Positions 1-8,566 of a DNA stretch of 64,000 nucleotides are shown one piece after another (position 1 is the first letter of the stretch; each line of letters starts with the position of its first letter). Position numbers and translations under genes: made by a program. The stretch is from contig JAFTPP010000007.1 of NCBI GenBank assembly GCA_017463255.1, forward strand, positions 58,999-122,998, written 5' to 3'. The stretch comes from Lachnospiraceae bacterium. Its GTDB lineage: Bacteria > Bacillota > Clostridia > Lachnospirales > Lachnospiraceae. Under the pieces are notes generated by a model, which worked only from the letters and a program-made list of their open reading frames with translations, made no database searches and was not told where the DNA came from.

Positions 1-1360
1 CATCCGAAGTCGCTTTGGATTTTTCCATAATAACGCCCTTTAATGGTCCCTCTGTTAAGGTCTGATTTTCACCCCATATAGATTCCATCCAGTAACTGGT
101 GGTCATATCCATATAGATTTGGGAGCTAATCTGTATTGTAAAGAAAGAGGCAACAGACACGCATAACAACCATCCGACTTTTTTCATCTCCTGTTTAACC
201 TGAATAAATAATTGTCCTATATATAAAACAGCCACAATGCCCATTAACACGGAAGCTAAACAAATAGCATCCATTCTAAGCATAGATGACAAATGTTTGC
301 AAAATGTATATAAAAATCCGCCGACATATCCTATAAAGAATGTTTTCCAGTCTTTCTCTTTTAACAGAATAAACGCTAACAGGCCTAAGAATACAATGGG
401 GAACATGACATAATTACTTCCCTCAGCATTCCAGTTCTGGATAATATTAATAATTACAGTAACTGCCATCACCGGAAAATATATCCACGTTCTCTTGCTT
501 CTCCCCCTGTCTAATAAGGCAACCACCGGAATAGCAAGCCATATCCAGATATAATTACCGTAAATAAAGAATAACGCACTCTTATAATCCAATACCTTCT
601 GTTTAAAAGGTATGGAATGCCATGTATCATCTAAAATAAACTTAAGATTTGTAAGTATTTCATTTACACTTGCCCTGGAAAGTATAAAAACAGCAAATAT
701 GACTGAAACAATGCTGATTCCAATTGTTATGAATCCCCATGTTTTAAGTAACTCTTTATCAAACTTTTTCTGTATAGCTGATTTAATGCATAATACCGCA
801 ATAACCAGGGTATATACCGCATACAAAGCTGCCTGGTGTGGGCATGCAATGGTAGCAATTGCAAAAGCAATTCCGATACCAATACACCTTACCATTGAAA
901 ACCGTTCCATCGTCATGAGTAAAAGCATTGAAATCACCGTCATACTCAATCCAATGGAATTATATGAAAAATTCATAATCTGCAACGGAATATAAAGCAT
1001 ATAGAACAATGCCGCTATCATTCTTAAATATTTATACTTCTTTAAAATATGATAGATACCAAAAGTAACCGCAACATGATATACAACATAGATATATCTG
1101 AAATTTACTAAGATTCCTTCTGTTGTATGTACAAACAAACGATATAACGCCATAATGGGAGCCAACAAAAATCCTGTTAACTGTGTAGGATGCCACTCCT
1201 CGCTAAGCAGGGCATCACCCTTTACGACACGGTCTGCCAAAGTCAGATAAAAAGGTTCATCCCAGCCGCCGTTACCATACGGCACTCTCCAAATAAACAT
1301 TAATGTAACCAATCCAACCAAAGAACAAAACCAGAATCGCTCTTTATTCTTAATCCGCAT
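1..1360 (-). CDS. Polytopic membrane protein, GT-C glycosyltransferase-like, 3' end outside window
   Basis: The frame opens at ATG 1360..1358 behind an AGAGGAAG ribosome binding site and stays open to the window edge, giving at least 453 codons without a stop. The product is very hydrophobic, with many membrane segments. Its first extracytoplasmic loop reads WDEPFYLTLADRVVKGD, followed by EEWHPTQLTG. An acidic pair early in loop 1, followed by an amphipathic 'LA..L..G' stretch, is typical of GT-C (PMT/ArnT-like) lipid-linked sugar transferases. That comparison is an inference from motif style; no catalytic role is proven. It lies downstream of the GH43 gene on the same strand, separated by a hairpin. 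An uncharacterised membrane protein is the alternative. Confidence 0.75.
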   Translation of the reverse strand, partial: MRIKNKERFWFCSLVGLVTLMFIWRVPYGNGGWDEPFYLTLADRVVKGDALLSEEWHPTQLTGFLLAPIMALYRLFVHTTEGILVNFRYIYVVYHVAVTFGIYHILKKYKYLRMIAALFYMLYIPLQIMNFSYNSIGLSMTVISMLLLMTMERFSMVRCIGIGIAFAIATIACPHQAALYAVYTLVIAVLCIKSAIQKKFDKELLKTWGFITIGISIVSVIFAVFILSRASVNEILTNLKFILDDTWHSIPFKQKVLDYKSALFFIYGNYIWIWLAIPVVALLDRGRSKRTWIYFPVMAVTVIINIIQNWNAEGSNYVMFPIVFLGLLAFILLKEKDWKTFFIGYVGGFLYTFCKHLSSMLRMDAICLASVLMGIVAVLYIGQLFIQVKQEMKKVGWLLCVSVASFFTIQISSQIYMDMTTSYWMESIWGENQTLTEGPLKGVIMEKSKATSD

Positions 1361-1406
1361 TATAACTTCCTCTTTTCAACTAAACTAATATGAATCATTG
1401 TAACGC

Positions 1407-1447
1407 AAACAGAGCGTTTCTTCAACCCGTGAATCAACGCTCTGTTT
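1407..1447 (-). terminator. 12-bp perfect hairpin after the GH43 gene
   Basis: AAACAGAGCGTT (1407-1418) pairs perfectly with AACGCTCTGTTT (1436-1447) across a 17-nt loop. It lies 9 nt beyond the GH43 stop codon. The U-run after it is short (TTTG), so it may end transcription weakly or let some messenger continue into the membrane gene. Confidence 0.55.
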
Positions 1448-1455
1448 ACTACTTA

Positions 1456-2955
1456 TTAATATTCAATTTTCAGATAATCGAAGTCTGCATAACCTCCGGT
1501 TGTTTTTGTGGCATAGTTATATAGACCGATTCTGTAACCCATGAAATGGTCAAGTGTATATAACATTTTAAGGGTAATACCGATTTTTTCATAGGTACCA
1601 CCATCCAGTGAATAGTAGAATTCGGCTTCGTCCTTACTGTTTTCAAAGTCAAAGAATATTTTGAAATATACTTTATCAGTATCTATTGCTATCTTAGCCT
1701 CTTCCTTTTCGCCGCCCATACCGTCTTTTACAGTCATGGTAATAAAGGACTTATCTCCTTCTTTTTTGACCCCTACCGTTCCAAAATTAGACTGAAGGGC
1801 TACCATTCCCGCATAATCTCCATCCTTCATTCCCGAAGTCTCTAATACTGTATACGCAGTCGTTTTTGGTCCCATGGTTCTCTGAGTAAGGGTATTTCTC
1901 GCAGCTACAACACAGTTTGTCAGATGACCGGTTGTCAGTCTTAAATATCCTTTTTTCTTAGTTACGGACCAGTTTGCATTGTCCGGATTATGATTCCACT
2001 GCCACTGTAACGCCAGGTTGTTTTCTTCATAATCAAAATCATCATCTGTTACAATAGGCGCTCCCCTATGTTCTTCCATCGGCACTTCAAAAAATTCTTT
2101 TGCCTTACCGTCAAAACCAATCATGGGCCATCCGTCTTCCCATGTTACAGGTAAGATAAACGGGCATCGTCCCACTGCATCCCTATCCTGAAACAGCATG
2201 ACATACCAATCCCCGTCCGGAGTATCAAACAAGCCACCCTGGGCGATTCCTTTATTTAGGTATCCCATATCATCATCAAATACAATTTTTCTCTCATAAG
2301 GTCCCAGTAATTCTTTGGAGCGGTAGCAAACAACCCTACGTCTTGCATGTCCGTCTGTTGGCCACTCTATGTACAACAAATAGTAAGAACCATTCAATTT
2401 ATAAGCATGACAGCCTTCACAACGAAGTCCGATATTTTCTTTTGGTGTAGAAAATAATGGCTGGTCAATGCCGCCTTCCTTAAATCCGGTTAAATCGCTA
2501 TTTAACTCAACAATTCTGATATCTCCGCAGTTGCAAATTACAAACACTTTCCCATCATCAAATAATACGCCGGGATCATGCAATAGCTGGGGTATATTCT
2601 TTCTGCTCCATGGTCCCTTTTCAATATCCTCAGTTTCATAGATATAAAACTGCCGGGTATTATTACAGGAGAAAAAAGCATAGAACTTACCATTATGTTC
2701 TCTAAGTGCAGTAGCCCACTGTCCGCTTCCGTAAATTCCTATGCCGTCAGCCAGAGTACAACGCTCATCCTCTTCTAAGATGTCAAAAATATAACTGACG
2801 ATTTCCCAGTGCGCAAGGTCTGTAGATTTCATCACCGGACATCCCGGAAACACATGCATTGTGGTACTTACCATATAATAAGCATTTCCTACCCTGATGA
2901 CGTCCACATCAGGAACATCGGAATAAATAATCGGATTCTTTAATATTGTACTCAT
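1456..2955 (-). CDS. Glycoside hydrolase family 43 protein (beta-xylosidase/arabinofuranosidase type)
   Basis: The 499-residue protein starts with the GH43 signature PDVDVIRVGNAYYMVSTT. The expected three acidic residues are visible: D16 (base), D127 in HDPGVLFDD (pKa modulator) and E180 in RCEGCHAYKLNG (general acid). Residues 1-300 form the five-bladed propeller. Residues from about 305 form a beta-sandwich like the GH43 C-terminal concanavalin-like domain. There is no signal peptide, so it probably acts in the cytoplasm on imported xylo- or arabino-oligosaccharides. The start has a GGAGG site and its own sigma-A promoter at 3005-3033. Subfamily 12 is my best guess from the N-terminal motif; the exact substrate cannot be read from the sequence. 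Confidence 0.9.
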   Translation of the reverse strand: MSTILKNPIIYSDVPDVDVIRVGNAYYMVSTTMHVFPGCPVMKSTDLAHWEIVSYIFDILEEDERCTLADGIGIYGSGQWATALREHNGKFYAFFSCNNTRQFYIYETEDIEKGPWSRKNIPQLLHDPGVLFDDGKVFVICNCGDIRIVELNSDLTGFKEGGIDQPLFSTPKENIGLRCEGCHAYKLNGSYYLLYIEWPTDGHARRRVVCYRSKELLGPYERKIVFDDDMGYLNKGIAQGGLFDTPDGDWYVMLFQDRDAVGRCPFILPVTWEDGWPMIGFDGKAKEFFEVPMEEHRGAPIVTDDDFDYEENNLALQWQWNHNPDNANWSVTKKKGYLRLTTGHLTNCVVAARNTLTQRTMGPKTTAYTVLETSGMKDGDYAGMVALQSNFGTVGVKKEGDKSFITMTVKDGMGGEKEEAKIAIDTDKVYFKIFFDFENSKDEAEFYYSLDGGTYEKIGITLKMLYTLDHFMGYRIGLYNYATKTTGGYADFDYLKIEY

Positions 2956-3004
2956 ACTGCCTCCTTACCACAAAAATGTGGTGTTTTTCTTCTACATTAA
3001 ATAT

Positions 3005-3033
3005 AGTATAAGGATTTTGATGAGTTCTGTCTA
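3005..3033 (-). promoter_or_regulatory. Sigma-A promoter of the GH43 gene
   Basis: On the minus strand TAGACA (3033-3028) is followed after exactly 17 nt by TATACT (3010-3005). Each box differs from consensus at one position. Between the promoter and the GGAGG site lies a 6-bp hairpin with an A/T loop (ACCACA 2967-2972 / TGTGGT 2977-2982), which could act as an operator or a messenger 5' structure. Confidence 0.6.
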
Positions 3034-3036
3034 TCT

Positions 3037-4491
3037 TTATTCACTTTTTAAATCCTTGGCAAGATGATAAATATTAGTAAGTGCTTCGTTTACTTTACTC
3101 ATCTGTTCAACCGCTTTTGACATTAACTGTGAAGCTTCTCCGGATACTGCTGCCACTTCCTCGGTATTTGCAGATAATCCTGTGATTCCGTCTGCAATCA
3201 CACCTGTAGAATCTGTAATTTCACCCATCATTACCTTAAAATCATTGATGGCATTCATAAGACCGTTGACACCTGAATCTATTTCATCAAATCTGCCCTT
3301 GGTTTCTTCAATCAAGAGATTCTGCTGTCCTACAATTTCCACTGAATGGTTAATGCTTTCTGTTACGCTTGTTACATCCTCATTTAGTTCAGACAAAATA
3401 GAAGCTATATTCTCTGTAGCCTGTTTGGTCTGCTCTGAAAGATTTCTGATTTCATCCGCCACAACCGCAAAGCCTTTTCCTGCATCGCCGGCTCTCGCAG
3501 CTTCAATAGAAGCATTCAAGGCAAGCAAATTGGTTTGAGATGAAATATTCATAATAACACTGATAATGTCCGCAACCTTCTTAGCTCTTTCATTCAATGC
3601 CTTTACATAGGTAACGGTTCCCTCATTTTCTTTTTCCACATCCTTGGCATGTTCATGTAGCTCTTCCATTGCTCTTGCGCCTTGGGAAACATCTTCTAAT
3701 GCTTTGGCTGATGCCTGCACCATCATATCTGTTTTTTCCTTTGCATCCTGGGTATTTAACTGAATGCCCTGGCACATTCTGGTCTGTTCCTGAATGGCTT
3801 CTGCTGTATTTTCCACGCTGGAAGCAATATTTTGCATAGAGAAATTACTGGTATCAATGGCACCGCTCAAATCCTTAACATATTCATTTGCTTCATCAAA
3901 ATATGCCACAATGTTTTCAGAAACATGAGTCATTCTCTCAGCGGCTTCTTTTTGTTTCAAAGCGCCAGCCTGAACAGTTTCCATATTTTCCTTATTAAAT
4001 GCAATCCAAATTCTTGTAATCTGAAGCACGGCAAAAAGAATAAATAACATAATAACAATAGTTGTGCCCGCTTCCATCATAGAAGCCTTTCCACACATAC
4101 CAAGATAAATGGTTTTTGCAATAAAGAACGGCATGAAGCCTGCCGCCACATACACAACTCTTTTAAAATTAAGATATGCCATATCTATAATGAGAATTGC
4201 TGCCGCAAGCATATAAAAGAATAATAAATCCACGCATATTACCATTACTACATACACTGCTCCGGCAACGGCTATCATAATCGTTCCGCAATTTGGTTTT
4301 CCCTTAAGCTTAAGATAAACAAGTACCACCAGTAATGTTCCAATCATACTGGTAAGCATAGCTATATTAGAAGGTACTCCTGCTCCTCCTTGGGAAGCCA
4401 AGCCTAACATATTTAATGCAATTCCTATCATCACCACTAACACCGTAGGAAATACTATGGAATCCGCCTTGAGATATTGTTTGTCTGTCAT
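3037..4491 (-). CDS. Methyl-accepting chemotaxis protein with multi-pass membrane input
   Basis: The 484-residue chemoreceptor begins with about six membrane helices (residues 15-165) and no sizeable extracellular domain. A coiled coil and the MCP signalling domain follow. The hairpin tip is clear: [20 protein letters not shown], then [16 protein letters not shown]. No HAMP domain is evident. The N-terminus (MTDKQY...FPTVLVV) resembles that of the MCP at 43937-45397, so the two are paralogues with a membrane-embedded sensor. It should couple to CheA/CheW, which are not in this window. The start has an AGGAGGAG site. The GH43 promoter begins just past its stop codon. Confidence 0.93.
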   Translation of the reverse strand: MTDKQYLKADSIVFPTVLVVMIGIALNMLGLASQGGAGVPSNIAMLTSMIGTLLVVLVYLKLKGKPNCGTIMIAVAGAVYVVMVICVDLLFFYMLAAAILIIDMAYLNFKRVVYVAAGFMPFFIAKTIYLGMCGKASMMEAGTTIVIMLFILFAVLQITRIWIAFNKENMETVQAGALKQKEAAERMTHVSENIVAYFDEANEYVKDLSGAIDTSNFSMQNIASSVENTAEAIQEQTRMCQGIQLNTQDAKEKTDMMVQASAKALEDVSQGARAMEELHEHAKDVEKENEGTVTYVKALNERAKKVADIISVIMNISSQTNLLALNASIEAARAGDAGKGFAVVADEIRNLSEQTKQATENIASILSELNEDVTSVTESINHSVEIVGQQNLLIEETKGRFDEIDSGVNGLMNAINDFKVMMGEITDSTGVIADGITGLSANTEEVAAVSGEASQLMSKAVEQMSKVNEALTNIYHLAKDLKSE

Positions 4492-4596
4492 ATTCTGTCT
4501 CCTCCTGTCACATTCTTAGTACTTATGTACTATTCTACATTCAGGGTATTACAAATGCAAATTCGTTTTCGGAAGCTTTCATGCCGTTTTCGCACT

Positions 4597-4626
4597 GTAT
4601 CCGAAACCGACAAAAAAGTATCCGAA
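4597..4626. repeat. Direct repeat GTATCCGAA x2 between MCP and pfp
   Basis: GTATCCGAA occurs at 4597-4605 and again at 4618-4626, one per 21 bp (two helical turns). A related TTTCGGAAG lies at 4568-4576. The spacing suggests a protein binding site between the divergent MCP and phosphofructokinase genes, but no regulator can be named. Confidence 0.35.
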
Positions 4627-4658
4627 TTTGTTTTTGTTTTTTTTTACCAATACAAAGG

Positions 4659-4687
4659 TTTACTTTGTAATTAAAATATATTAGAAT
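4659..4687 (+). promoter_or_regulatory. Sigma-A promoter of pfp
   Basis: TTTACT (4659-4664) is separated by 17 nt of A/T-rich sequence from TAGAAT (4682-4687). The gene start lies 36 nt beyond the -10 box, after an AAGGAG site. Confidence 0.55.
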
Positions 4688-4722
4688 GATTCTGTATAAA
4701 ATTTTAATAAGGAGATTTAGTC

Positions 4723-6384
4723 ATGAAAATTTCATCATTACAGAAGGCTAGATATGAGTATACTCCAAAACTTCCGGGAATGCTTAGAAACGGCATTGCT
4801 GATATTTGCGTAAATGAAGGTGCGGAAACTCAGAGTGTAGCTGATCAGGAAAAAATTAAAGCTCTTTTCCCAAACACATATGGTAAAAAAGAAATCACTT
4901 TCAAAAAAGGACAGAATACTTCTGAAGCTAAGAAACAGGTAGTAGGTGTTATCCTTTCAGGCGGACAGGCTCCGGGTGGTCATAACGTTGTTTGCGGTTT
5001 ATATGATGCTTTAAAGGCAACTAATAAAGATAACGTTCTTTACGGTTTCAAGGGCGGCCCAAGCGGACTTCTTGAAGATGATTATATTATCTTTGATGAC
5101 GAATATATCGATCAGTTCAGAAATACCGGTGGTTTTGATATTATCGGTTCCGGTAGAACAAAACTCGAAACAAACGAACAGTTTGCTGTTGTTGCAGAAG
5201 TATGTAAGAAACATGGCGTAACAGCTGTTGTTATCATCGGTGGTGACGACTCTAACACAAACGCTGCTGTTTTAGCTGAATACTTTGCAGCACACAACAC
5301 AGGCGTTCAGGTAATCGGATGTCCTAAGACAATCGATGGTGACTTAAAGAACGAAGATATCGAATGTTCATTTGGTTTCGATACAGCAACAAAGACATAC
5401 AGCGAAATCATCGGTAACATCGAAAGAGATGCTAACTCTGCTAAAAAATACTGGCATTTTGTTAAGGTTATGGGACGTAGTGCTTCTCACGTAGCATTAG
5501 AGTGTGCTCTTCAGACTCAGCCTAACATCTGCTTAGTTTCAGAAGAAGTTGCAGCTAAGAAAATGTCTCTTTCAGCTATCGCTGATTACATTGCTGATTC
5601 CGTAGAAAAGAGAGCAGCAAAAGGAATGAACTTTGGTGTTGCTATTATTCCTGAAGGTGTTGTAGAATTCGTTCCTGAATTCTCTACATTAATCCAGGAA
5701 ATCAACGAGCTTCTTGCAGGAAGCAAAGCTGATGAATTCAACGCTCTTCCTACATGGGCAGACAAATATGCATTCATCGAAAAAGGCTTAACAAAAGAAT
5801 CTATGGAAGTATTTGCTATTCTTCCACAAGCTATCCAGCAGCAGTTATTCTTAGAAAGAGATCCACACGGTAACGTACAGGTTTCTTTAATTGAATCAGA
5901 AAAATTATTCTCTGCTCTTGTAAAAGATAAATTAGATGCAAGAAAAGCAGCAGGTACTTTCAAGGGTAAATTCAGCGCTCTTCACCACTTCTTAGGATAC
6001 GAAGGAAGATGTGCTTTCCCTTCAAACTTTGACTCAGACTACTGCTACTCATTAGGATACAATGCATTCATGTTAATCCAGTATGGTTACAATGGTTATT
6101 TATCAAAGATTTCTAACCTTTCTAAACCGGCTAACGAATGGGTTGCAGGTGGTATGCCAATTACTAAGATGATGAACATCGAAAGAAGACATGGCGAAGA
6201 CAAACCGGTTATTAAGAAAGCTCTCGTTGAACTTGATGGTGCTCCATTCAAATACTTCGAAGCTAACCGCGAAGAATGGGCAGTTGACACATGCTTCGTA
6301 TATCCTGGTGCTATCCAGTACTACGGACCAACAGAAGTTTGCGATGCAACAACCGTAACACTTGCTCTTGAACAGGCTAAATAA
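4723..6384 (+). CDS. pfp: Diphosphate-fructose-6-phosphate 1-phosphotransferase (PPi-PFK)
   Basis: The enzyme reversibly phosphorylates fructose 6-phosphate with pyrophosphate, which spares ATP in glycolysis. The 553-residue length matches the long PFP clade. The diagnostic residues are present: GGDDSN at 173-178, where the second Asp (D176) blocks ATP, and PKTIDGD at 201-207 with K202, typical of PPi users. The nucleotide loop is GGQAPGGHN at 80-88, and the substrate segment [19 protein letters not shown] is intact. The gene has AAGGAG 7 nt upstream, its own promoter and its own terminator, so it is probably monocistronic. Its codon use is regular, as expected for a highly expressed gene. 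No partner subunit is seen. Confidence 0.97.
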   Translation: MKISSLQKARYEYTPKLPGMLRNGIADICVNEGAETQSVADQEKIKALFPNTYGKKEITFKKGQNTSEAKKQVVGVILSGGQAPGGHNVVCGLYDALKATNKDNVLYGFKGGPSGLLEDDYIIFDDEYIDQFRNTGGFDIIGSGRTKLETNEQFAVVAEVCKKHGVTAVVIIGGDDSNTNAAVLAEYFAAHNTGVQVIGCPKTIDGDLKNEDIECSFGFDTATKTYSEIIGNIERDANSAKKYWHFVKVMGRSASHVALECALQTQPNICLVSEEVAAKKMSLSAIADYIADSVEKRAAKGMNFGVAIIPEGVVEFVPEFSTLIQEINELLAGSKADEFNALPTWADKYAFIEKGLTKESMEVFAILPQAIQQQLFLERDPHGNVQVSLIESEKLFSALVKDKLDARKAAGTFKGKFSALHHFLGYEGRCAFPSNFDSDYCYSLGYNAFMLIQYGYNGYLSKISNLSKPANEWVAGGMPITKMMNIERRHGEDKPVIKKALVELDGAPFKYFEANREEWAVDTCFVYPGAIQYYGPTEVCDATTVTLALEQAK

Positions 6385-6401
6385 GTTATTATAAACAATT
6401 T

Positions 6402-6434
6402 GAGGCATAGGAAAAATCCTATGCCTCGTTTTAT
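6402..6434 (+). terminator. Intrinsic terminator after pfp
   Basis: GAGGCATAGGA (6402-6412) pairs perfectly with TCCTATGCCTC (6417-6427) over an AAAA loop, followed by GTTTTA. It also abuts the end of the converging HipT-like gene and may serve both strands. Confidence 0.85.
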
Positions 6435-7258
6435 GAGGTTTCAAATAAATATTTATATTTTCTGATTTGCATGCAAATGATTTCATTAACACGATTTCTT
6501 GCTTCAACCGGATAAATGGACGCACCTTGCAATAACTCTGTCACATCTTTCTCCGTAAATGCAAATTTAATCTGAGATTTATACAAATTCTCAGAAATAT
6601 CAAGTTGCTCATCAAAGTCAGAGCTAATCGTCTTTGCATGTACGCCCTTCATCAACTCTGCACTCTCTTCTGTCATGGGATAATCTTGTTGCATATCTGA
6701 TAAAAGACCGGCTCCATTATCAAAAATCGGACAATACGCAAAGTCTCCTTTTTCATTCATAAGTACCGCAATATTGTGTGTATGCCTATCCTCATTTAAG
6801 AAAAAGGCATCTATGGTAAAAAGCTTATTCATATATTGCCCAAAATTCTTAAGCCCGGTAATACGTTCCACTTGTTCCACCAAAAATTTTAATCTTTCGC
6901 TGGAACTTTCAATTACATAGATTGATTTGTATAGACTTTCGTTAAAGAAATTCTTGAATAATCTTTCTAAGGTAATAATTTGCCACCCTCCATGCAGGAA
7001 ATTATCGCATTTTGTCCCAGTGTATATCGTGGTTTTATACTTAATCTCCTCCAAGTCATACAGTACAAACTCATCTTTTTCAAGAGACGATTTACAAAGC
7101 AGGTGTGAAATTATATATTCTGCCAACCCTTCATATCCCAAATAATCGGCTTTATACCATATCCCATTATTTTCCCACTTTAACTGATTTCCTTTTGAAG
7201 ATTGTCTGTCATTGGTTCTGATATCCTGTTCAAATAACTCAACCACGCTTCCTATCAC
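6431..7258 (-). CDS. HipT-like serine/threonine kinase (split HipA kinase core)
   Basis: The 275-residue protein carries the HipA-type kinase signature: catalytic-loop LNEDRHTHN with D157 and N162, and metal-binding PIFDNGAG with D180. A likely ATP lysine is K36 (WYKADYLGYEGLAE). SSKGNQLK at 20-27 aligns by eye with the HipA/HipT phosphorylatable SxSGxQxK loop. It lacks the roughly 100-residue N-terminal HipA subdomain. That piece appears to sit at the C-terminus of the overlapping upstream gene (4-bp ATGA overlap). Known HipA and HipT phosphorylate aminoacyl-tRNA synthetases and stop growth; the target here is unknown. It is probably a toxin controlled by the upstream gene. Confidence is high for the fold and moderate for the role. 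Confidence 0.8.
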   Translation of the reverse strand: MIGSVVELFEQDIRTNDRQSSKGNQLKWENNGIWYKADYLGYEGLAEYIISHLLCKSSLEKDEFVLYDLEEIKYKTTIYTGTKCDNFLHGGWQIITLERLFKNFFNESLYKSIYVIESSSERLKFLVEQVERITGLKNFGQYMNKLFTIDAFFLNEDRHTHNIAVLMNEKGDFAYCPIFDNGAGLLSDMQQDYPMTEESAELMKGVHAKTISSDFDEQLDISENLYKSQIKFAFTEKDVTELLQGASIYPVEARNRVNEIICMQIRKYKYLFETS

Positions 7259-7803
7259 CTCTCAATCTTAATCCAAAAATCATCTTCCGCCATTTTTCCC
7301 TGTGTTTTTTCAATTATCAAAAACGGATCATAAAATGGCAAATCTAAGTCTTTTAGTATTAATTTCATCTTATCCCTTGTTTTTGGAAAACATCTTGACT
7401 CTATAAATTCCAAATACATATCATAATCCGGCGTTTCCTCTTTCCCAAACGCCCGGAACATCAAATTGTCCGTATAATTTACAATTCTAATCTTCCTGTT
7501 CTTTTCATCTATGTCAATTAAAGTACATACAGATTGGTTATGCATATACCACATTCTTAAAGGATATACTCTATCCGGAACCTTTATACTTTGCACATAT
7601 TCCGGATATCTGTTAAGCATTTGGAGAAGTAAAACCACAGGACCGCTAATAGGTTCCCTACTTCTTTCCCAACGTTCCACAGAAGGTTTTGAACAATGAA
7701 TGAGCTTGGCAAATTCTTTTTGTGTAAGTCCCAAACGGTTTCGTATTTCTTTTATTTCTGTTGCTGTCGTATATTGAGGTGTAATAAATCGAAGATTTTC
7801 CAT
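7255..7803 (-). CDS. Xre-type HTH fused to a HipS-like (HipA N-terminal) domain; putative antitoxin
   Basis: In this 182-residue protein, residues 15-62 form an HTH (RNRLGLTQKEFAKLIHCSKP, then SVERWERSREPISGP) of the antitoxin-type Xre/MqsA style. Residues 80-182 begin YPLRMWYMHNQSVCTLIDID and end FIESRCFPKTRDKM...LDLPFYDPFLIIEKTQGKM. This pattern resembles the HipA N-terminal subdomain (a beta-rich start, then 'LLPxGxxR...DxFxLL...GG'), which is a separate protein, HipS, in HipBST systems. I infer that one gene combines HipB and HipS. It precedes and overlaps the kinase, the usual antitoxin-toxin order. The start follows an AAGGAG site and a promoter with a palindrome in its spacer, consistent with autoregulation. 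Confidence 0.72.
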   Translation of the reverse strand: MENLRFITPQYTTATEIKEIRNRLGLTQKEFAKLIHCSKPSVERWERSREPISGPVVLLLQMLNRYPEYVQSIKVPDRVYPLRMWYMHNQSVCTLIDIDEKNRKIRIVNYTDNLMFRAFGKEETPDYDMYLEFIESRCFPKTRDKMKLILKDLDLPFYDPFLIIEKTQGKMAEDDFWIKIER

Positions 7804-7822
7804 GATAGACTCCTTTTTTATT

Positions 7823-7851
7823 ATTAAACCATCAATTCGATTGTTTGTAAA
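7823..7851 (-). promoter_or_regulatory. Promoter with palindromic operator for the HipBS/HipT pair
   Basis: On the minus strand TTTACA (7851-7846), a 17-nt spacer and TTTAAT (7828-7823) form a near-consensus sigma-A promoter. The spacer contains the palindrome CAATcgaATTG (7843-7833), placed where a dimeric HTH repressor would block polymerase. The -35 box overlaps the end of the ABC-operon terminator hairpin. Confidence 0.65.
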
Positions 7852-7886
7852 GAAGAAAAACCATCAAAATGATGGTTTTTCTTCTT
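7850..7886 (-). terminator. Intrinsic terminator of the ABC transporter operon
   Basis: A 17-bp perfect stem (7850-7866 with 7870-7886) has a 3-nt loop. Its core ACCATCA/TGATGGT is followed on the minus strand by a T-rich tract. It starts at the stop codon of the permease gene and runs into the next promoter. Confidence 0.85.
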
Positions 7887-8565
7887 AAAATTCTTTTTTC
7901 TTAATAATCTTACCCGAAACACAGTAGGAAACAAAGAATATTAACAGTAATATCACTAAAAGCACCCCAACTATCAGTATCTCCAATCCGTTTCCCACAG
8001 CCGGTAATCTTTCTAAAAGCTTTAATAAAATACCCTCCACGTCTACTTTTATAACTTCTGTCAAAAGCTTGTAAACGCCGATTCCCAATACCACAATTAC
8101 TGCTATACATGCAAGCATGGCGATACGGCCTTTTTCAGCGCCGTATTTTAACTCAAGGGGAATGGTTACTGATAACATAATTCCCATTGCCACCATAATT
8201 CCCATAATACTCGAAATCACATCATCTAAAGGAAGTGCTGTACCTTTTACCATTGCAAACACATAGCAGAGTGCAAAAGCAAAGACAGAGGCAAAAACTA
8301 AGTTGAGTACCGCAAATGTATATTTTGATTTCACATATGTTTTTCGTGTAGCAGGCAGTGTTAATAAGAATAGCATACCTCCATTTGCTTCATCATAGCT
8401 TAATGTGGTAAGTGTAAGCATCGACAGTAGCAAAACAATATAGGATGCCGAAAAAGTCACATCTTCCGTAGTCCACGCAAAAACTGCTGCCAGGAAAATT
8501 GCCATGATAAAAAATTTCTTCTGGCTAATAATAATTTTAATATCTTTAATCAATAATCCTTTCAT
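7885..8565 (-). CDS. ABC-2 type transporter permease
   Basis: The 226-residue protein has six predicted membrane helices and opens with MKGLLIKDIKIIISQKK, the start typical of ABC-2 permeases of YtrA-type operons. A conserved loop TLSYDEANGGMLFLLTLPATRK follows helix 2. It begins 1 nt after the ATPase gene ends, so the two are translationally coupled. It should form an exporter with that ATPase. The substrate is unknown; relatives respond to cell-wall stress. Confidence 0.88.
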   Translation of the reverse strand: MKGLLIKDIKIIISQKKFFIMAIFLAAVFAWTTEDVTFSASYIVLLLSMLTLTTLSYDEANGGMLFLLTLPATRKTYVKSKYTFAVLNLVFASVFAFALCYVFAMVKGTALPLDDVISSIMGIMVAMGIMLSVTIPLELKYGAEKGRIAMLACIAVIVVLGIGVYKLLTEVIKVDVEGILLKLLERLPAVGNGLEILIVGVLLVILLLIFFVSYCVSGKIIKKKEF

Positions 8566-8566
8566 T

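Noticed and set aside
612..995. Plus-strand 127-residue frame
   Set aside because: It is antisense to the truncated membrane protein, has no ribosome site and no recognisable domain.
4570..4640. Flagellar-type (sigma-28) promoter for the MCP gene on the minus strand
   Set aside because: TAAA and CGGATA-like boxes can be found, but the match to the consensus is poor and the spacing is off.
4723..6384. ATP-dependent 6-phosphofructokinase
   Set aside because: GGDD and PKTIDGD, with D176 and K202, and the 553-residue length mark the PPi-dependent clade.
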